From an uncultured Clostridia bacterium (GTDB lineage Bacteria; Bacillota; Clostridia; Christensenellales; UBA1242), in contig CANRIT010000003.1 of assembly GCA_947630745.1 (NCBI GenBank), forward strand, positions 1-55,502: a stretch of 55,502 nt of DNA. The letters are read 5' to 3'. A program made the translations under genes and the position numbers. The notes under the pieces are model-generated. The model was not told the DNA's origin and made no database searches. It saw nothing but the letters and a program-made list of their open reading frames with translations. Positions 39,208-48,109 of this stretch are shown piece after piece; position 1 is the stretch's first letter, and the number at the start of each line of letters is the position of its first letter.

Positions 39208-42057
39208 ATGGCAAAAAAATATGTTTATTTATTCAGTGAAGGCAACGCCAACATGCGTGAACTTCTTGGAGGCAAGGGCGCAAACCTTGCAGAGATGACC
39301 AATTTAGGTCTTCCAGTGCCACAAGGCTTTACAATTTCAACCGAAGCATGCACTCAATACTATGCGGACGGCAGGCAGATTAACGACAGCATCCGTGCGG
39401 AAATTATGCAGTACATCGCAAAGCTAGAAAAAATTACGGGTAAAAAATTTGGTGACAAGCAAAATCCGCTGCTTGTATCTGTTCGTTCGGGCGCGCGCGC
39501 CAGCATGCCAGGCATGATGGACACTATTTTAAACCTTGGCTTAAACGAAGATGTGGTTGAAACTCTTGCTAAAAAGAGCAACAATCCGCGTTGGGCATGG
39601 GACTGCTATCGCCGTTTCATACAAATGTTCAGCGATGTGGTTATGGAAGTTGGCAAAAAATATTTTGAAAAGCTTATCGACCAAATGAAAGAGAAAAAGG
39701 GCGTGGTCTTTGATGTGGATTTAACCGCTGATGACCTAAAAGAGTTGGCTCGTCAGTTTAAAGCGGAATACAAAAAGCAAATTGGCAAACCATTCCCAAC
39801 CGACCCAAAAGAGCAGTTGTTTGAAGCAATTAAGGCAGTTTTCCGTTCGTGGGACAATCCGCGTGCAAACATATACCGCATGGACCACGACATCCCATAT
39901 TCTTGGGGTACAGCGGTCAACGTTCAAATGATGGCATTTGGCAATATGGGTGAAACATCTGGCACAGGTGTGGCATTCACACGCAACCCAGCCACTGGCG
40001 AAAAAGGCCTTATGGGTGAATTTTTGATGAATGCGCAGGGCGAAGATGTGGTTGCCGGTGTGCGCACTCCAATGCCAATTGAAAAGATGGCGGAAGTTAT
40101 GCCACAAGTTTACAAACAATTCCAAGGCATATGCAAAACGCTTGAAAAACACTATAGAGATATGCAAGATATGGAGTTTACCATTGAAGATAAACACCTA
40201 TACATGCTTCAAACCCGCAACGGCAAGCGTACGGCAGCCGCAGCAATCCGCATCGCATGTGACCTTATTGATGAAAAGATGATAACCGAGCAAGAAGCAT
40301 TGATGCAAATTGATGCTAAAACCTTGGATATGCTTTTGCACCCAACATTTGACGCCGCTGCACTTAAACTTGCAGACAAAAACAATGTTGTAGGCAAGGG
40401 CATTGCGGCTAGCCCAGGTGCGGCTGCTGGCTCAATTGTGTTTACAGCAGAAGATGCGGTTAAACTTGGCAAACAGGGCAAAAAAGTTGTGCTTGTCCGC
40501 CTTGAGACCAGCCCAGAAGATATTGAAGGTATGAAATATGCACAAGGCATATTAACCGTTCGCGGTGGGCAAACCTCACACGCCGCCGTTGTTGCGCGCG
40601 GTATGGGTACTTGCTGCGTTTCTGGTTGTGGCGACATCAAAATGGATGAAGAACACAAACGCTTTACCCTTGCTGGCAAGGTATATAAGGAAGGCGATGG
40701 CATTTCGCTTGACGGCTCAACTGGCAAAATCTACAATACAATAATCAAAACTGTCCCTGCTGACCCTAACAGTGGCTATTTTGGCAGAATTATGAAGTTG
40801 GCGGACAAATATCGCACTTTGGGTGTGCGCACAAATGCAGACACCCCAGCTGACGCAAGCCGTGCGGTTGAATTGGGCGCGGAAGGTATTGGTTTAACCC
40901 GTACCGAGCATATGTTCTTCGAGCCAGACAGAATTGGCGCATTCCGTGAAATGATTTGTGCAGACACGGTTGAACAGCGCGAGGCCGCCCTTGCAAAAAT
41001 TGAACCTATGCAACAAAAAGACTTTGAAGGGCTTATGGAGGCATTAAAGGGTAGACCGGTAACAATTCGTTTCTTGGACCCACCTTTGCACGAATTTGTG
41101 CCAACCAACGAGGCTGACATCAAGGCACTTGCAGCCACTCAAGGCAAAACAGTTGCTCAAATCAAACAACTTATAAGCGATTTGCACGAATTTAACCCAA
41201 TGATGGGGCATAGGGGCTGCCGCCTAACCGTAACCTATCCAGAAATTGCAGTTATGCAAACCAAGGCGGTTATTAAGGCAGCAATCAATGTTCAAAAGAA
41301 ACACGCAGATTGGAAAGTTGTTCCAGAAATTATGATTCCGCTTGTCGGCGAAGTTAAGGAATTGGCTTTTGTTAAAAAGATTGTGGTTGAAACCGCAGAC
41401 GAAGTTATTAAAAAGGCAAAATCTAACCTTAAATATAAGGTTGGCACAATGATAGAAATTCCGCGTGCCGCACTTACCGCAGACGAAATTGCAAAGCAAG
41501 CCGATTTCTTCTGCTTTGGTACAAACGACTTAACCCAGATGACATTTGGTTTTAGCCGTGACGATGCTGGCAAATTCTTGCCATCATACTATGCAAGTAA
41601 GATTTATGAAAGCGACCCATTTGCCCGCCTTGACACAACTGGTGTGGGCAAACTTATGGAAATGGCTATCAACCTTGGAAAATCTTCTAACACCGCACTT
41701 CACACTGGCATTTGTGGTGAGCATGGTGGTGACCCATCCAGCATTGAATTCTGCCACAAAATTGGGCTTGACTATGTAAGTTGCAGTCCATTCCGTGTGC
41801 CAATTGCCCGCCTTGCTGCCGCACAAGCTGCTATCAAATCTGGCTCGGTTAAAGGCGTAAAAAAGGCAAGCGCAAAAACCGCTAGTCCAGCAAAAAAGGT
41901 TGCAACTAAATCAGCAAAAGCCAGCGCAAAAACAACCAAAACCAGCACTAGCGCAAAAACAACAAAGGCAAAAACTGCTAAAAAACCAGCAACCAAAGCG
42001 GTTAAATTAGCAACCAAAAAACCCGCTAAAAAACCAGTAAAAAAATCTAAAAAATAA
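39208..42057 (+). CDS. ppdK: Pyruvate, phosphate dikinase with a lysine-rich histone-H1-like tail
   Basis: 949 aa; PPDK is normally about 875. Nucleotide-binding part (GGKGANLAEMTNLGLPVPQG, DTILNLGLN), phosphohistidine GGQTSHAAVVARGMG (His about 456), and PEP-binding barrel with NEADIKAL, RHMMFF-like TEHMFFEPDRI and GICGEHGGDPSS (catalytic Cys). It interconverts ATP+Pi+pyruvate and AMP+PPi+PEP, a glycolytic enzyme of anaerobes. After about residue 877 comes a 70-residue tail of Lys, Ala, Thr and Ser (KTASPAKKVATKSAK, KPAKKPVKKSKK) like histone H1. AGGAGG ribosome binding site. Confidence 0.95.
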   Translation: MAKKYVYLFSEGNANMRELLGGKGANLAEMTNLGLPVPQGFTISTEACTQYYADGRQINDSIRAEIMQYIAKLEKITGKKFGDKQNPLLVSVRSGARASMPGMMDTILNLGLNEDVVETLAKKSNNPRWAWDCYRRFIQMFSDVVMEVGKKYFEKLIDQMKEKKGVVFDVDLTADDLKELARQFKAEYKKQIGKPFPTDPKEQLFEAIKAVFRSWDNPRANIYRMDHDIPYSWGTAVNVQMMAFGNMGETSGTGVAFTRNPATGEKGLMGEFLMNAQGEDVVAGVRTPMPIEKMAEVMPQVYKQFQGICKTLEKHYRDMQDMEFTIEDKHLYMLQTRNGKRTAAAAIRIACDLIDEKMITEQEALMQIDAKTLDMLLHPTFDAAALKLADKNNVVGKGIAASPGAAAGSIVFTAEDAVKLGKQGKKVVLVRLETSPEDIEGMKYAQGILTVRGGQTSHAAVVARGMGTCCVSGCGDIKMDEEHKRFTLAGKVYKEGDGISLDGSTGKIYNTIIKTVPADPNSGYFGRIMKLADKYRTLGVRTNADTPADASRAVELGAEGIGLTRTEHMFFEPDRIGAFREMICADTVEQREAALAKIEPMQQKDFEGLMEALKGRPVTIRFLDPPLHEFVPTNEADIKALAATQGKTVAQIKQLISDLHEFNPMMGHRGCRLTVTYPEIAVMQTKAVIKAAINVQKKHADWKVVPEIMIPLVGEVKELAFVKKIVVETADEVIKKAKSNLKYKVGTMIEIPRAALTADEIAKQADFFCFGTNDLTQMTFGFSRDDAGKFLPSYYASKIYESDPFARLDTTGVGKLMEMAINLGKSSNTALHTGICGEHGGDPSSIEFCHKIGLDYVSCSPFRVPIARLAAAQAAIKSGSVKGVKKASAKTASPAKKVATKSAKASAKTTKTSTSAKTTKAKTAKKPATKAVKLATKKPAKKPVKKSKK

Positions 42058-42108
42058 AGTTTCTTCTTTAGCGTAATTAGATATTGATAAAACAAATTTA
42101 TAAAAAAC

Positions 42109-42144
42109 ATGCCCTTTGGCGCAAATTGTTAAAGGGCTTTGTTT
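42109..42144 (+). terminator. Terminator of ppdK
   Basis: GCCCTTT (42111-42117)/AAAGGGC (42131-42137), 13-nt loop, then TTTGTTTTTG. Confidence 0.75.
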
Positions 42145-42230
42145 TTGTAAAATTTTAAAATATAAAAAATTATTAGGATTTTTTTTGCGCGTGTGGTATT
42201 ATATATCATAAGGATTTTTTGTTTTTGTAA

Positions 42231-44003
42231 ATGAGTAGTTCAAATTCGGCATTTTTGGATGAACTTCGTTCTAAAATAGACATTGTTAATTTGGCAAGCC
42301 GTTACCTCACATTAACTAAACGCGGGGGTAACTATTGGGCTTGCTGTCCTTTTCACACGGAAAAAACGCCGTCCTTTGCAGTTAGGGAAAATGGCCAGTT
42401 TTTTAAATGCTTTGGCTGTGGAGAAAGCGGCAATATTTTCAATTTTGTTATGAAAATGGAGAATTTGGACTTTTGGTCAAGCGTGGAATTTTTGTGCAAA
42501 ATGTACAACATTCAGCCACCAACTCAGCAGGAAAATGAGCAGCTTGCCGCGCAGAAAAAAGAGCGCGAATTGATGTACAATGTGCTTAAACACACCACCG
42601 AATTTTACCACAACAACCTTATAAACTATCCAAACAGCCCGCAAGCGCAGTATTTAAAGCAGCGCAAAATAAACGCGGAGATGATAGATAAGTTTAAAAT
42701 TGGCGTGTCGGTTAATTTTGACGACCTGCCGCTGTATTTAAAAAAGCAAGGCTTTTCCACGCAAGACATGCTTACTTCGGGCGTGGTTGGGCTAAGCGAT
42801 GACGGGCAGCGTTTGTACGATTTTTATGGCAAGCGGGTAATATTTCCAATCTTTAACGGATTTGGCGATGTGGTGGGCTATTCGGGCAGAAGTGTGGAAG
42901 TATCTCCCGACCACACCAAATATAAAAACACCAACCAAACCGCAATTTTTAACAAAAGTGAAATTTTGTTTGGCTACAACTTTGTGCGCGACCTTAAAAA
43001 AGAAAAACTTTTGGATACCATTATTATTGTAGAAGGGCATATCGATGTCATATCTTGCCACCAAGTTGGCTTAACCAACACAATAGGTTGTATGGGTACG
43101 GCGTTAACCCAACAACATGCACGCAAAATCAAACAACTTGTGGATAATGTAATCGTCTGCTTGGACGGTGATTCGGCGGGCGAAAACGCCACATACAAAG
43201 CAATTGAAACGCTAAAATCGGTTGACCTAAATGTTAAAGTTGTGCGGCTTAACAAGGCAAAAGACCCGGACGAATATATCAACAAATTTGGCAAGGACGC
43301 TTTTGTTGAAGAGCTTTCAAACGCCATTGATTGTGTCGACTTTATTTTGACCGACAAGGCAAAAAAATACGACCTTGATGTAAATTCGCAAAAAACGCGC
43401 TATGTGGAAGAGGCGTTAAATTACATCGCTAAATTTTCAAGCCCAACTGAGCAGGAAATCTATTTAAAAATGGTGCAGCAAATGGTAAAAATTCCGCTTG
43501 ATTCACTTCGCCGCCAGCTTATGCAAATCAATTCAAACCACAGCAAGCCAGCAAATGAAGAGGTTGAAACTAACGAAATTGTCAGCAACAAAAACATTTT
43601 GGATAGCAAAATCATGCTTCTTGCTGCAATAATTTATAAAAAGTTAAAAAATTTTGAAGATTTTTCAGGATTTTTCAATGCGGATGATGAATTAAGTTCA
43701 TTATATAAGTTTGTGGCAGAAAAGCTTAAGGAAAATCAAAATTTTGCCGTGTCCAGTTTGTTTGACCAGTTTGACATTAAAAACAATTCAACCTTGGACA
43801 AGGTTATAAACTATGTTTTCCCATCAGACGAAATATTCAATGTGCAGTTGCAAGACGCAATAAAGCAAATCAACAAGTATCAGTTGAAGCAAGAGTGGGA
43901 GCAGGTTAAGCAGCAGATGATTTCCGCACCAACCCAGCAGCAACAGTATGAATATCTAACCAAATTGCAAGAGTTAACAAAAAGGATTAATGAAATTAAA
44001 TGA
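42231..44003 (+). CDS. dnaG: DNA primase
   Basis: 590 aa. CHC2 zinc finger (WACCPFHTEKTPSFAV, FFKCFGCGESG), RNA-polymerase core with TOPRIM (IIVEGHIDVISCHQVG, IVCLDGDSAGENA) and a C-terminal DnaB-interacting region (from about 450). Role: RNA primers for replication. An in-frame TAA directly precedes the ATG, so the start is fixed, but the nearest AAGGA is ~17 nt away. It is first in a four-gene operon with 1-4 nt overlaps, the old macromolecular-synthesis dnaG-rpoD arrangement. Confidence 0.96.
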   Translation: MSSSNSAFLDELRSKIDIVNLASRYLTLTKRGGNYWACCPFHTEKTPSFAVRENGQFFKCFGCGESGNIFNFVMKMENLDFWSSVEFLCKMYNIQPPTQQENEQLAAQKKERELMYNVLKHTTEFYHNNLINYPNSPQAQYLKQRKINAEMIDKFKIGVSVNFDDLPLYLKKQGFSTQDMLTSGVVGLSDDGQRLYDFYGKRVIFPIFNGFGDVVGYSGRSVEVSPDHTKYKNTNQTAIFNKSEILFGYNFVRDLKKEKLLDTIIIVEGHIDVISCHQVGLTNTIGCMGTALTQQHARKIKQLVDNVIVCLDGDSAGENATYKAIETLKSVDLNVKVVRLNKAKDPDEYINKFGKDAFVEELSNAIDCVDFILTDKAKKYDLDVNSQKTRYVEEALNYIAKFSSPTEQEIYLKMVQQMVKIPLDSLRRQLMQINSNHSKPANEEVETNEIVSNKNILDSKIMLLAAIIYKKLKNFEDFSGFFNADDELSSLYKFVAEKLKENQNFAVSSLFDQFDIKNNSTLDKVINYVFPSDEIFNVQLQDAIKQINKYQLKQEWEQVKQQMISAPTQQQQYEYLTKLQELTKRINEIK

Positions 44004-44503
44004 TAAAAATTGACAAAACGGACAAACTTTATACATATTTAAAAAATTTGGGCGTTGAAAATTTGGACGAAACCTATATGGAACTAGCAAAACTTGGGCG
44101 ATACAGCGCAAAAGATGTGCAAGCCTACTTTTATGCAGATTTTGAGCCAAGCGCCACGGTTGATTTGGACGATAGCGAACTTGAACGATTGGTTGACTAC
44201 TATGCCGACCTAAAAAAATCCAAACCAGTTAAAAAGGCAGAGCTAAAAAATTTATTAAATCAGTATTGTGTAAATCCAACCGAGCAAATTCAGCATCAAA
44301 TTTTAAACGCGTATTTGCTTGACGTGCTGTATCTGTGTTGCAACTACAAAACCTTGCACAAAGATGTGGATTTGCAAGACTTAATTCAGGTTGCCAACAT
44401 CGGGCTTATAAACGCGCTTAAACACTACAACAAAGACGCAAAAATAGATTTTAAAGATTATATTATCTACTATGTTAGAAAAGAGGTTAAAAAGGAGTTA
44501 TAA
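44000..44503 (+). CDS. Sigma-factor region-2-like protein between dnaG and rpoD
   Basis: 167 aa. After ~85 residues of charged helix, the rest looks like sigma-70 region 2: [20 protein letters not shown] (cf. region 2.1), [20 protein letters not shown] (region 2.2, [10 protein letters not shown] in RpoD) and [16 protein letters not shown] (cf. KFSTYxTWWIRQ, regions 2.3-2.4). Several -10-contact aromatics are replaced. Regions 3 and 4 are absent. The ATG overlaps the dnaG stop (ATGA) and its TAA overlaps the rpoD ATG (TAATG), so the genes are translationally coupled. Possible roles: a core-binding modulator or a decayed sigma; not known to me. Confidence 0.75.
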   Translation: MIKIDKTDKLYTYLKNLGVENLDETYMELAKLGRYSAKDVQAYFYADFEPSATVDLDDSELERLVDYYADLKKSKPVKKAELKNLLNQYCVNPTEQIQHQILNAYLLDVLYLCCNYKTLHKDVDLQDLIQVANIGLINALKHYNKDAKIDFKDYIIYYVRKEVKKEL

Positions 44504-45600
44504 TGGCAAATATAGACGAAATCAGCGCAAAATTGTTGCAACAGTTTAAAGACAATCATCAACGTTCAATAAGTGATGATACTCTTTTTGGCAAACTTGT
44601 TGACACATATGACTTGGACATGGAGGATGCGGAAAAGGTTAAAGAAAACCTTATCAAAAATGGCATAAAAATAACCGAGGCCATTCAAGACATCCCGGTA
44701 GACGATAAGGAATATGAAGATATAATCAGCCAAATTAATGTTAACGACCCAATCAAAATGTATTTAAAAGACATTGGCAAAATTCCTCTTTTAACCCCGG
44801 AGGAAGAAAAGGAACTCAGCCGCCGCTATATTGAAGAGCATGACGAAGAAGCGCGCAAAAAACTTTGCGAGGCAAACTTGCGCTTGGTGGTAAGTGTTGC
44901 CAAAAGGTATCAAAACAAACTGCCGTTTTTGGATTTAATTCAAGAGGGCAATATCGGGCTTTGGAAGGCGGTTGAAAAGTTTAATTACAACAAAGGCTTT
45001 AAATTTTCAACCTACGGCACATGGTGGATTCGCCAAAGTATAACACGCGCCATTTCGGATTTGGGCAGACTTATCCGCACACCAGTGCATATGTCGGAAA
45101 CCATTTCAAAGCACAGCCATGCGGTTAGGGATTTGATGCAAGAGCTTGGCAGAGACCCAACAGTGGACGAAATTGCAGAAAAAATGGGGATAAGTGTGCA
45201 AAAAGTGTTGGAAATACAACGCATTTCGCAAGACCCAATCTCGCTAGAAAGCAAATTGGGGCAGGAAGACGACAGCAAAATTGGAGATTTAATCCCAGAC
45301 GAGAACGCGCTTTCTCCACAAGAAATTGCCCAACAAAACATGCTTAAAGAGCAACTTATGAATGTGCTTGAAGTGTTAACCCCGCGTGAGCAAAAAGTTA
45401 TCCGCCTAAGGTATGGATTGGACGATTCGCATCCGCGCACACTGGAAGAAGTTGGGCGTGAATTTTCGGTTACAAGGGAGCGTATTCGCCAAATTGAAGC
45501 CAAGGCATTGCGTAAATTGCGCCACCCATCAAAATTAAAACGCCTTAAAGAAGATTTGGGCGAAGGCGATGACGATAAGGGCAGCAATGGGAGGAGATAA
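44503..45600 (+). CDS. rpoD: Primary sigma factor RpoD (sigma-A)
   Basis: 365 aa. A short region 1.1 (residues 1-60), region 1.2 [20 protein letters not shown], region 2 ([55 protein letters not shown]), region 3 ([16 protein letters not shown]) and region 4 ([39 protein letters not shown]). Directs RNA polymerase to TTGACA/TATAAT promoters, the type seen throughout this window. Both ends overlap neighbours by one base (TAATG), so dnaG, the sigma-2-like gene, rpoD and the Zn-ribbon gene form one coupled operon. Confidence 0.98.
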   Translation: MANIDEISAKLLQQFKDNHQRSISDDTLFGKLVDTYDLDMEDAEKVKENLIKNGIKITEAIQDIPVDDKEYEDIISQINVNDPIKMYLKDIGKIPLLTPEEEKELSRRYIEEHDEEARKKLCEANLRLVVSVAKRYQNKLPFLDLIQEGNIGLWKAVEKFNYNKGFKFSTYGTWWIRQSITRAISDLGRLIRTPVHMSETISKHSHAVRDLMQELGRDPTVDEIAEKMGISVQKVLEIQRISQDPISLESKLGQEDDSKIGDLIPDENALSPQEIAQQNMLKEQLMNVLEVLTPREQKVIRLRYGLDDSHPRTLEEVGREFSVTRERIRQIEAKALRKLRHPSKLKRLKEDLGEGDDDKGSNGRR

Positions 45601-46304
45601 TGAAAACTATATTGGAAATTCAAAAATTAGACAGACAAATTTATGCGCTTAATAGGGAAGTGGACAAGTGCCAAGCCAGCGTAAATTTTAAAGAATACAA
45701 AGCAAAATTGCAAGAAGGCCGCGCCAGATTTGAACAACTTGAAGCGCAAGCCAACGATATTATAAAAAATTTCAACATCGCAAACAACCGCTTTGATAAG
45801 TATCGCGGCAATGCGGATATTGTAAAAAAGCGCAACAGCGACAATATTAATTTGGATAACATTTCAACCTTAATTCAAGACACAAACGATTTGGTTGGCG
45901 ATTTAAGTGAAGAAAATAGGCGGGTGGAAGATTTGGTGCGCAAGTCGGAAGAAATTGTCCGCAAAAGTGCCGAACTTAGCGCAAAATTAACCGAGGCAAA
46001 AAAGCACAGCGCAGTGTACAAAATGCAGATAGAAAAAAAGCGGGAAGAAGTTGCACCAAAAATCGCTGCCATCGTCCAACAGATTAAAGAGTTAGAACCA
46101 AAAGTGGAAGATAAAGAAAAGTACGCCAAATATAAGCAGATGAAAGAGGCGGGCATTTTCCCAGTTTTTGTTCCGCTTGTTGACAACTTTTGTGGTGGTT
46201 GCAGCGTTGAATTGCCACTCAATTTTGTAGAAAAACTAAAAACCGCCAAAATGCTCCCATGCGAGCATTGCAACCGCATAATAATGTATCAAACAAAGGC
46301 CTAG
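45600..46304 (+). CDS. Coiled-coil protein with C-terminal C4 zinc ribbon (COG1579-like)
   Basis: 234 aa. Residues 1-180 are long coiled coils ([38 protein letters not shown]), followed by a zinc ribbon: FCGGCSVELPLNFVEKL and MLPCEHCNRIIMY. This matches the predicted nucleic-acid-binding COG1579 family, which lies after rpoD in many Firmicutes. Translation is coupled to rpoD (TAATG; GGAGG upstream). Function unknown. Confidence 0.85.
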   Translation: MKTILEIQKLDRQIYALNREVDKCQASVNFKEYKAKLQEGRARFEQLEAQANDIIKNFNIANNRFDKYRGNADIVKKRNSDNINLDNISTLIQDTNDLVGDLSEENRRVEDLVRKSEEIVRKSAELSAKLTEAKKHSAVYKMQIEKKREEVAPKIAAIVQQIKELEPKVEDKEKYAKYKQMKEAGIFPVFVPLVDNFCGGCSVELPLNFVEKLKTAKMLPCEHCNRIIMYQTKA

Positions 46305-46371
46305 TCCTTACATAAATTTCCCGCAAAACAATCAAAATTCAAGTTTATTTAAACAAAATTTATAAAAATTG

Positions 46372-46401
46372 AAAAAAGTTTACTGGTGTAAACTTTTTTT
46401 G
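46372..46401. terminator. Strong bidirectional-type terminator after the dnaG-rpoD operon
   Basis: A 12-bp perfect stem, AAAAAAGTTTAC/GTAAACTTTTTT, with TGGT loop. Confidence 0.9.
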
Positions 46402-46454
46402 TGATTTTGTGATTTTTTAGATAAAATTATCAATTTTGCTGTCATATAATAGGT

Positions 46455-47486
46455 ATGGCAAAAAACAGCGTAATTCAAACTGTGGTGGACTATTTTTTAA
46501 TTTTGGGCGCAATAATTGGCGTGGGGTTTGCGTCGGGCAAAGAAATTTATGTCTTCTTTTTTCAGTTTGGCGGGGCAAGCTTGATTGGTTTGGTTGCGTT
46601 TGGGCTTTTGTATGTGTATCTGTTTTTTGTAATCGACTACATAAAACACAAACTTAAAATTGGCAGTTATAGTCAATTTAACGCAATAATTTTTGGACGA
46701 ATGACAAAATTAACCAACATTTTTATTATAATCAACTTCACCATAACATCGGCTGGCATGCTGGCGGGCGCGGATTACATGTTTAAAACATTTTTTAATG
46801 TTGGGTACAAAATTCCGTCAATTGTGCTAAGCGTGCTTGCGTTTGTTATTATTTTGGGCGGGATAGAAAAAATAAAGCTAGTGTCAAACATAATTGTGCC
46901 AATAATGTTGTTTGCAATTGTGATCAACGGGCTAAAAAACATTAATCCGCAAAATGTAAATCTAGGCATTAATCAAGGCACAACCTATATTGCAGTTTTT
47001 TATGGCATACTTTTTGGGGTAAACAATTTTGCAACCGCGCTTCCAATTTTTTTTGAATCTGGGCAAAAAAAGTTGGGTAGGATATTTTCAATTTTAACAA
47101 TTTGCGGCATCGTGCTTATTTCAATCCTTGTGCTTGCGTCAAACACTTTTGTTAGCGACATGCCAATGTTTGAAGCCAGCGCAAATGTATCAAAAACATT
47201 TTACTACATCTATTTTGTTACACTAATTTTGGCGCTGTTTTCAACCCTTATGGTGTGCGCATATAACAACTACAAAATTTTATCGCACAACAAAAAATCC
47301 ATTTTTGTGGCTTTAATAGTTGTTGTGGCAAATTTAATTTTGTCAAATATTGGGTACGGATTTATTGTAAGATACTTGTATGTTGTTTCTGGCATAATAA
47401 GCGCGGTGTACGTTTTAATTTTGGTGGTTATGATTTTAATAAAACTTATCCAATACAAACGCATAAAAGATAAAAATAATCAATAA
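46455..47486 (+). CDS. YkvI-family membrane permease
   Basis: 343 aa with about ten hydrophobic helices. The opening VDYFLILGAIIGVGFASGKE, followed by YVFFFQFGGASLIGL, is the YkvI-family signature, related to the LeuT-fold amino acid transporters. GVNNFATALPIFFESG and MVCAYNNYKIL lie in the later half. Substrate unknown. TATAAT lies four bases before the ATG and no SD is present. Convergent with the lytic transglycosylase. Confidence 0.85.
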   Translation: MAKNSVIQTVVDYFLILGAIIGVGFASGKEIYVFFFQFGGASLIGLVAFGLLYVYLFFVIDYIKHKLKIGSYSQFNAIIFGRMTKLTNIFIIINFTITSAGMLAGADYMFKTFFNVGYKIPSIVLSVLAFVIILGGIEKIKLVSNIIVPIMLFAIVINGLKNINPQNVNLGINQGTTYIAVFYGILFGVNNFATALPIFFESGQKKLGRIFSILTICGIVLISILVLASNTFVSDMPMFEASANVSKTFYYIYFVTLILALFSTLMVCAYNNYKILSHNKKSIFVALIVVVANLILSNIGYGFIVRYLYVVSGIISAVYVLILVVMILIKLIQYKRIKDKNNQ

Positions 47487-47517
47487 AAAACCCATAAATT
47501 TAAAAAATTTTGCAAAT

Positions 47518-48060
47518 TTACAGCCATTTTTTATAAAATTTCATGTTTTTATTAACTTTTTTAACATAATCACTTGTCTCTTTAAAAGGTATATTATCTA
47601 AACTCTTTCCGTCAAAAGAAAAGCTTTTATCATTTAGCCAAACTCTAACCCGCGTTTCACCAGCATTGTATGCGGCAAGCGCAGTATCTAAACTAGCAAA
47701 CTTATTAATTAAATATCTTAAATACATACCCCCGTAGAGTATATTTGTTTTTTCGTTAAACAAATCGTTTTCACTAACTAGCAAATCCAATTTGTAATAG
47801 TCATTTAAAAAGTTTGCTGTGTCAACTTTTATTTGCATAAGCCCAATTGCGTTTTTGCTTGACTTGGCATTTTTGTTGTATCCACTTTCCACATTAATCA
47901 CGCTTGCAATCAAATAGGGTGGTAGGGTATATTGTTTTGCCACCATATTTATTTCGTCCACATATTTAATTTTGTGTGTTAGCGCAACAAAGCAAAAATA
48001 CCCGCCAAGGCATATGGTGACCGCGTAAAACAAAAGCAAAACAATCGCGCATTTTTTCAT
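47518..48060 (-). CDS. Membrane-anchored lytic transglycosylase (SLT domain)
   Basis: About 180 aa from the ATG at 48060, which gives a clean signal anchor (KKCAIVLLLFYAVTICLGGY); an upstream in-frame ATG at 48087 adds nine residues. SLT motifs: catalytic Glu in ASVINVESGYN, GLMQIKVDTA, YLRYLINKF and AYNAGETRV. Family role: cleaves the MurNAc-GlcNAc bond of peptidoglycan, forming anhydro ends. In spore formers close relatives act in growth or sporulation wall turnover. It sits outside the membrane and follows dinB (gap about 50 bp). Confidence 0.92.
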   Translation of the reverse strand: MKKCAIVLLLFYAVTICLGGYFCFVALTHKIKYVDEINMVAKQYTLPPYLIASVINVESGYNKNAKSSKNAIGLMQIKVDTANFLNDYYKLDLLVSENDLFNEKTNILYGGMYLRYLINKFASLDTALAAYNAGETRVRVWLNDKSFSFDGKSLDNIPFKETSDYVKKVNKNMKFYKKWL

Positions 48061-48109
48061 ACTAATATTATGCACCATATTTTGCATTTATTTCCAAAGC
48101 CCGCGTGAT

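Noticed and set aside
40209..40727. 172-codon minus-strand frame inside ppdK
   Set aside because: Antisense of the conserved PPDK nucleotide-binding and phosphohistidine region; no ribosome binding site.
45012..45623. 203-codon minus-strand frame over rpoD
   Set aside because: Antisense of RpoD regions 2-4, Ser/Arg-rich shadow.
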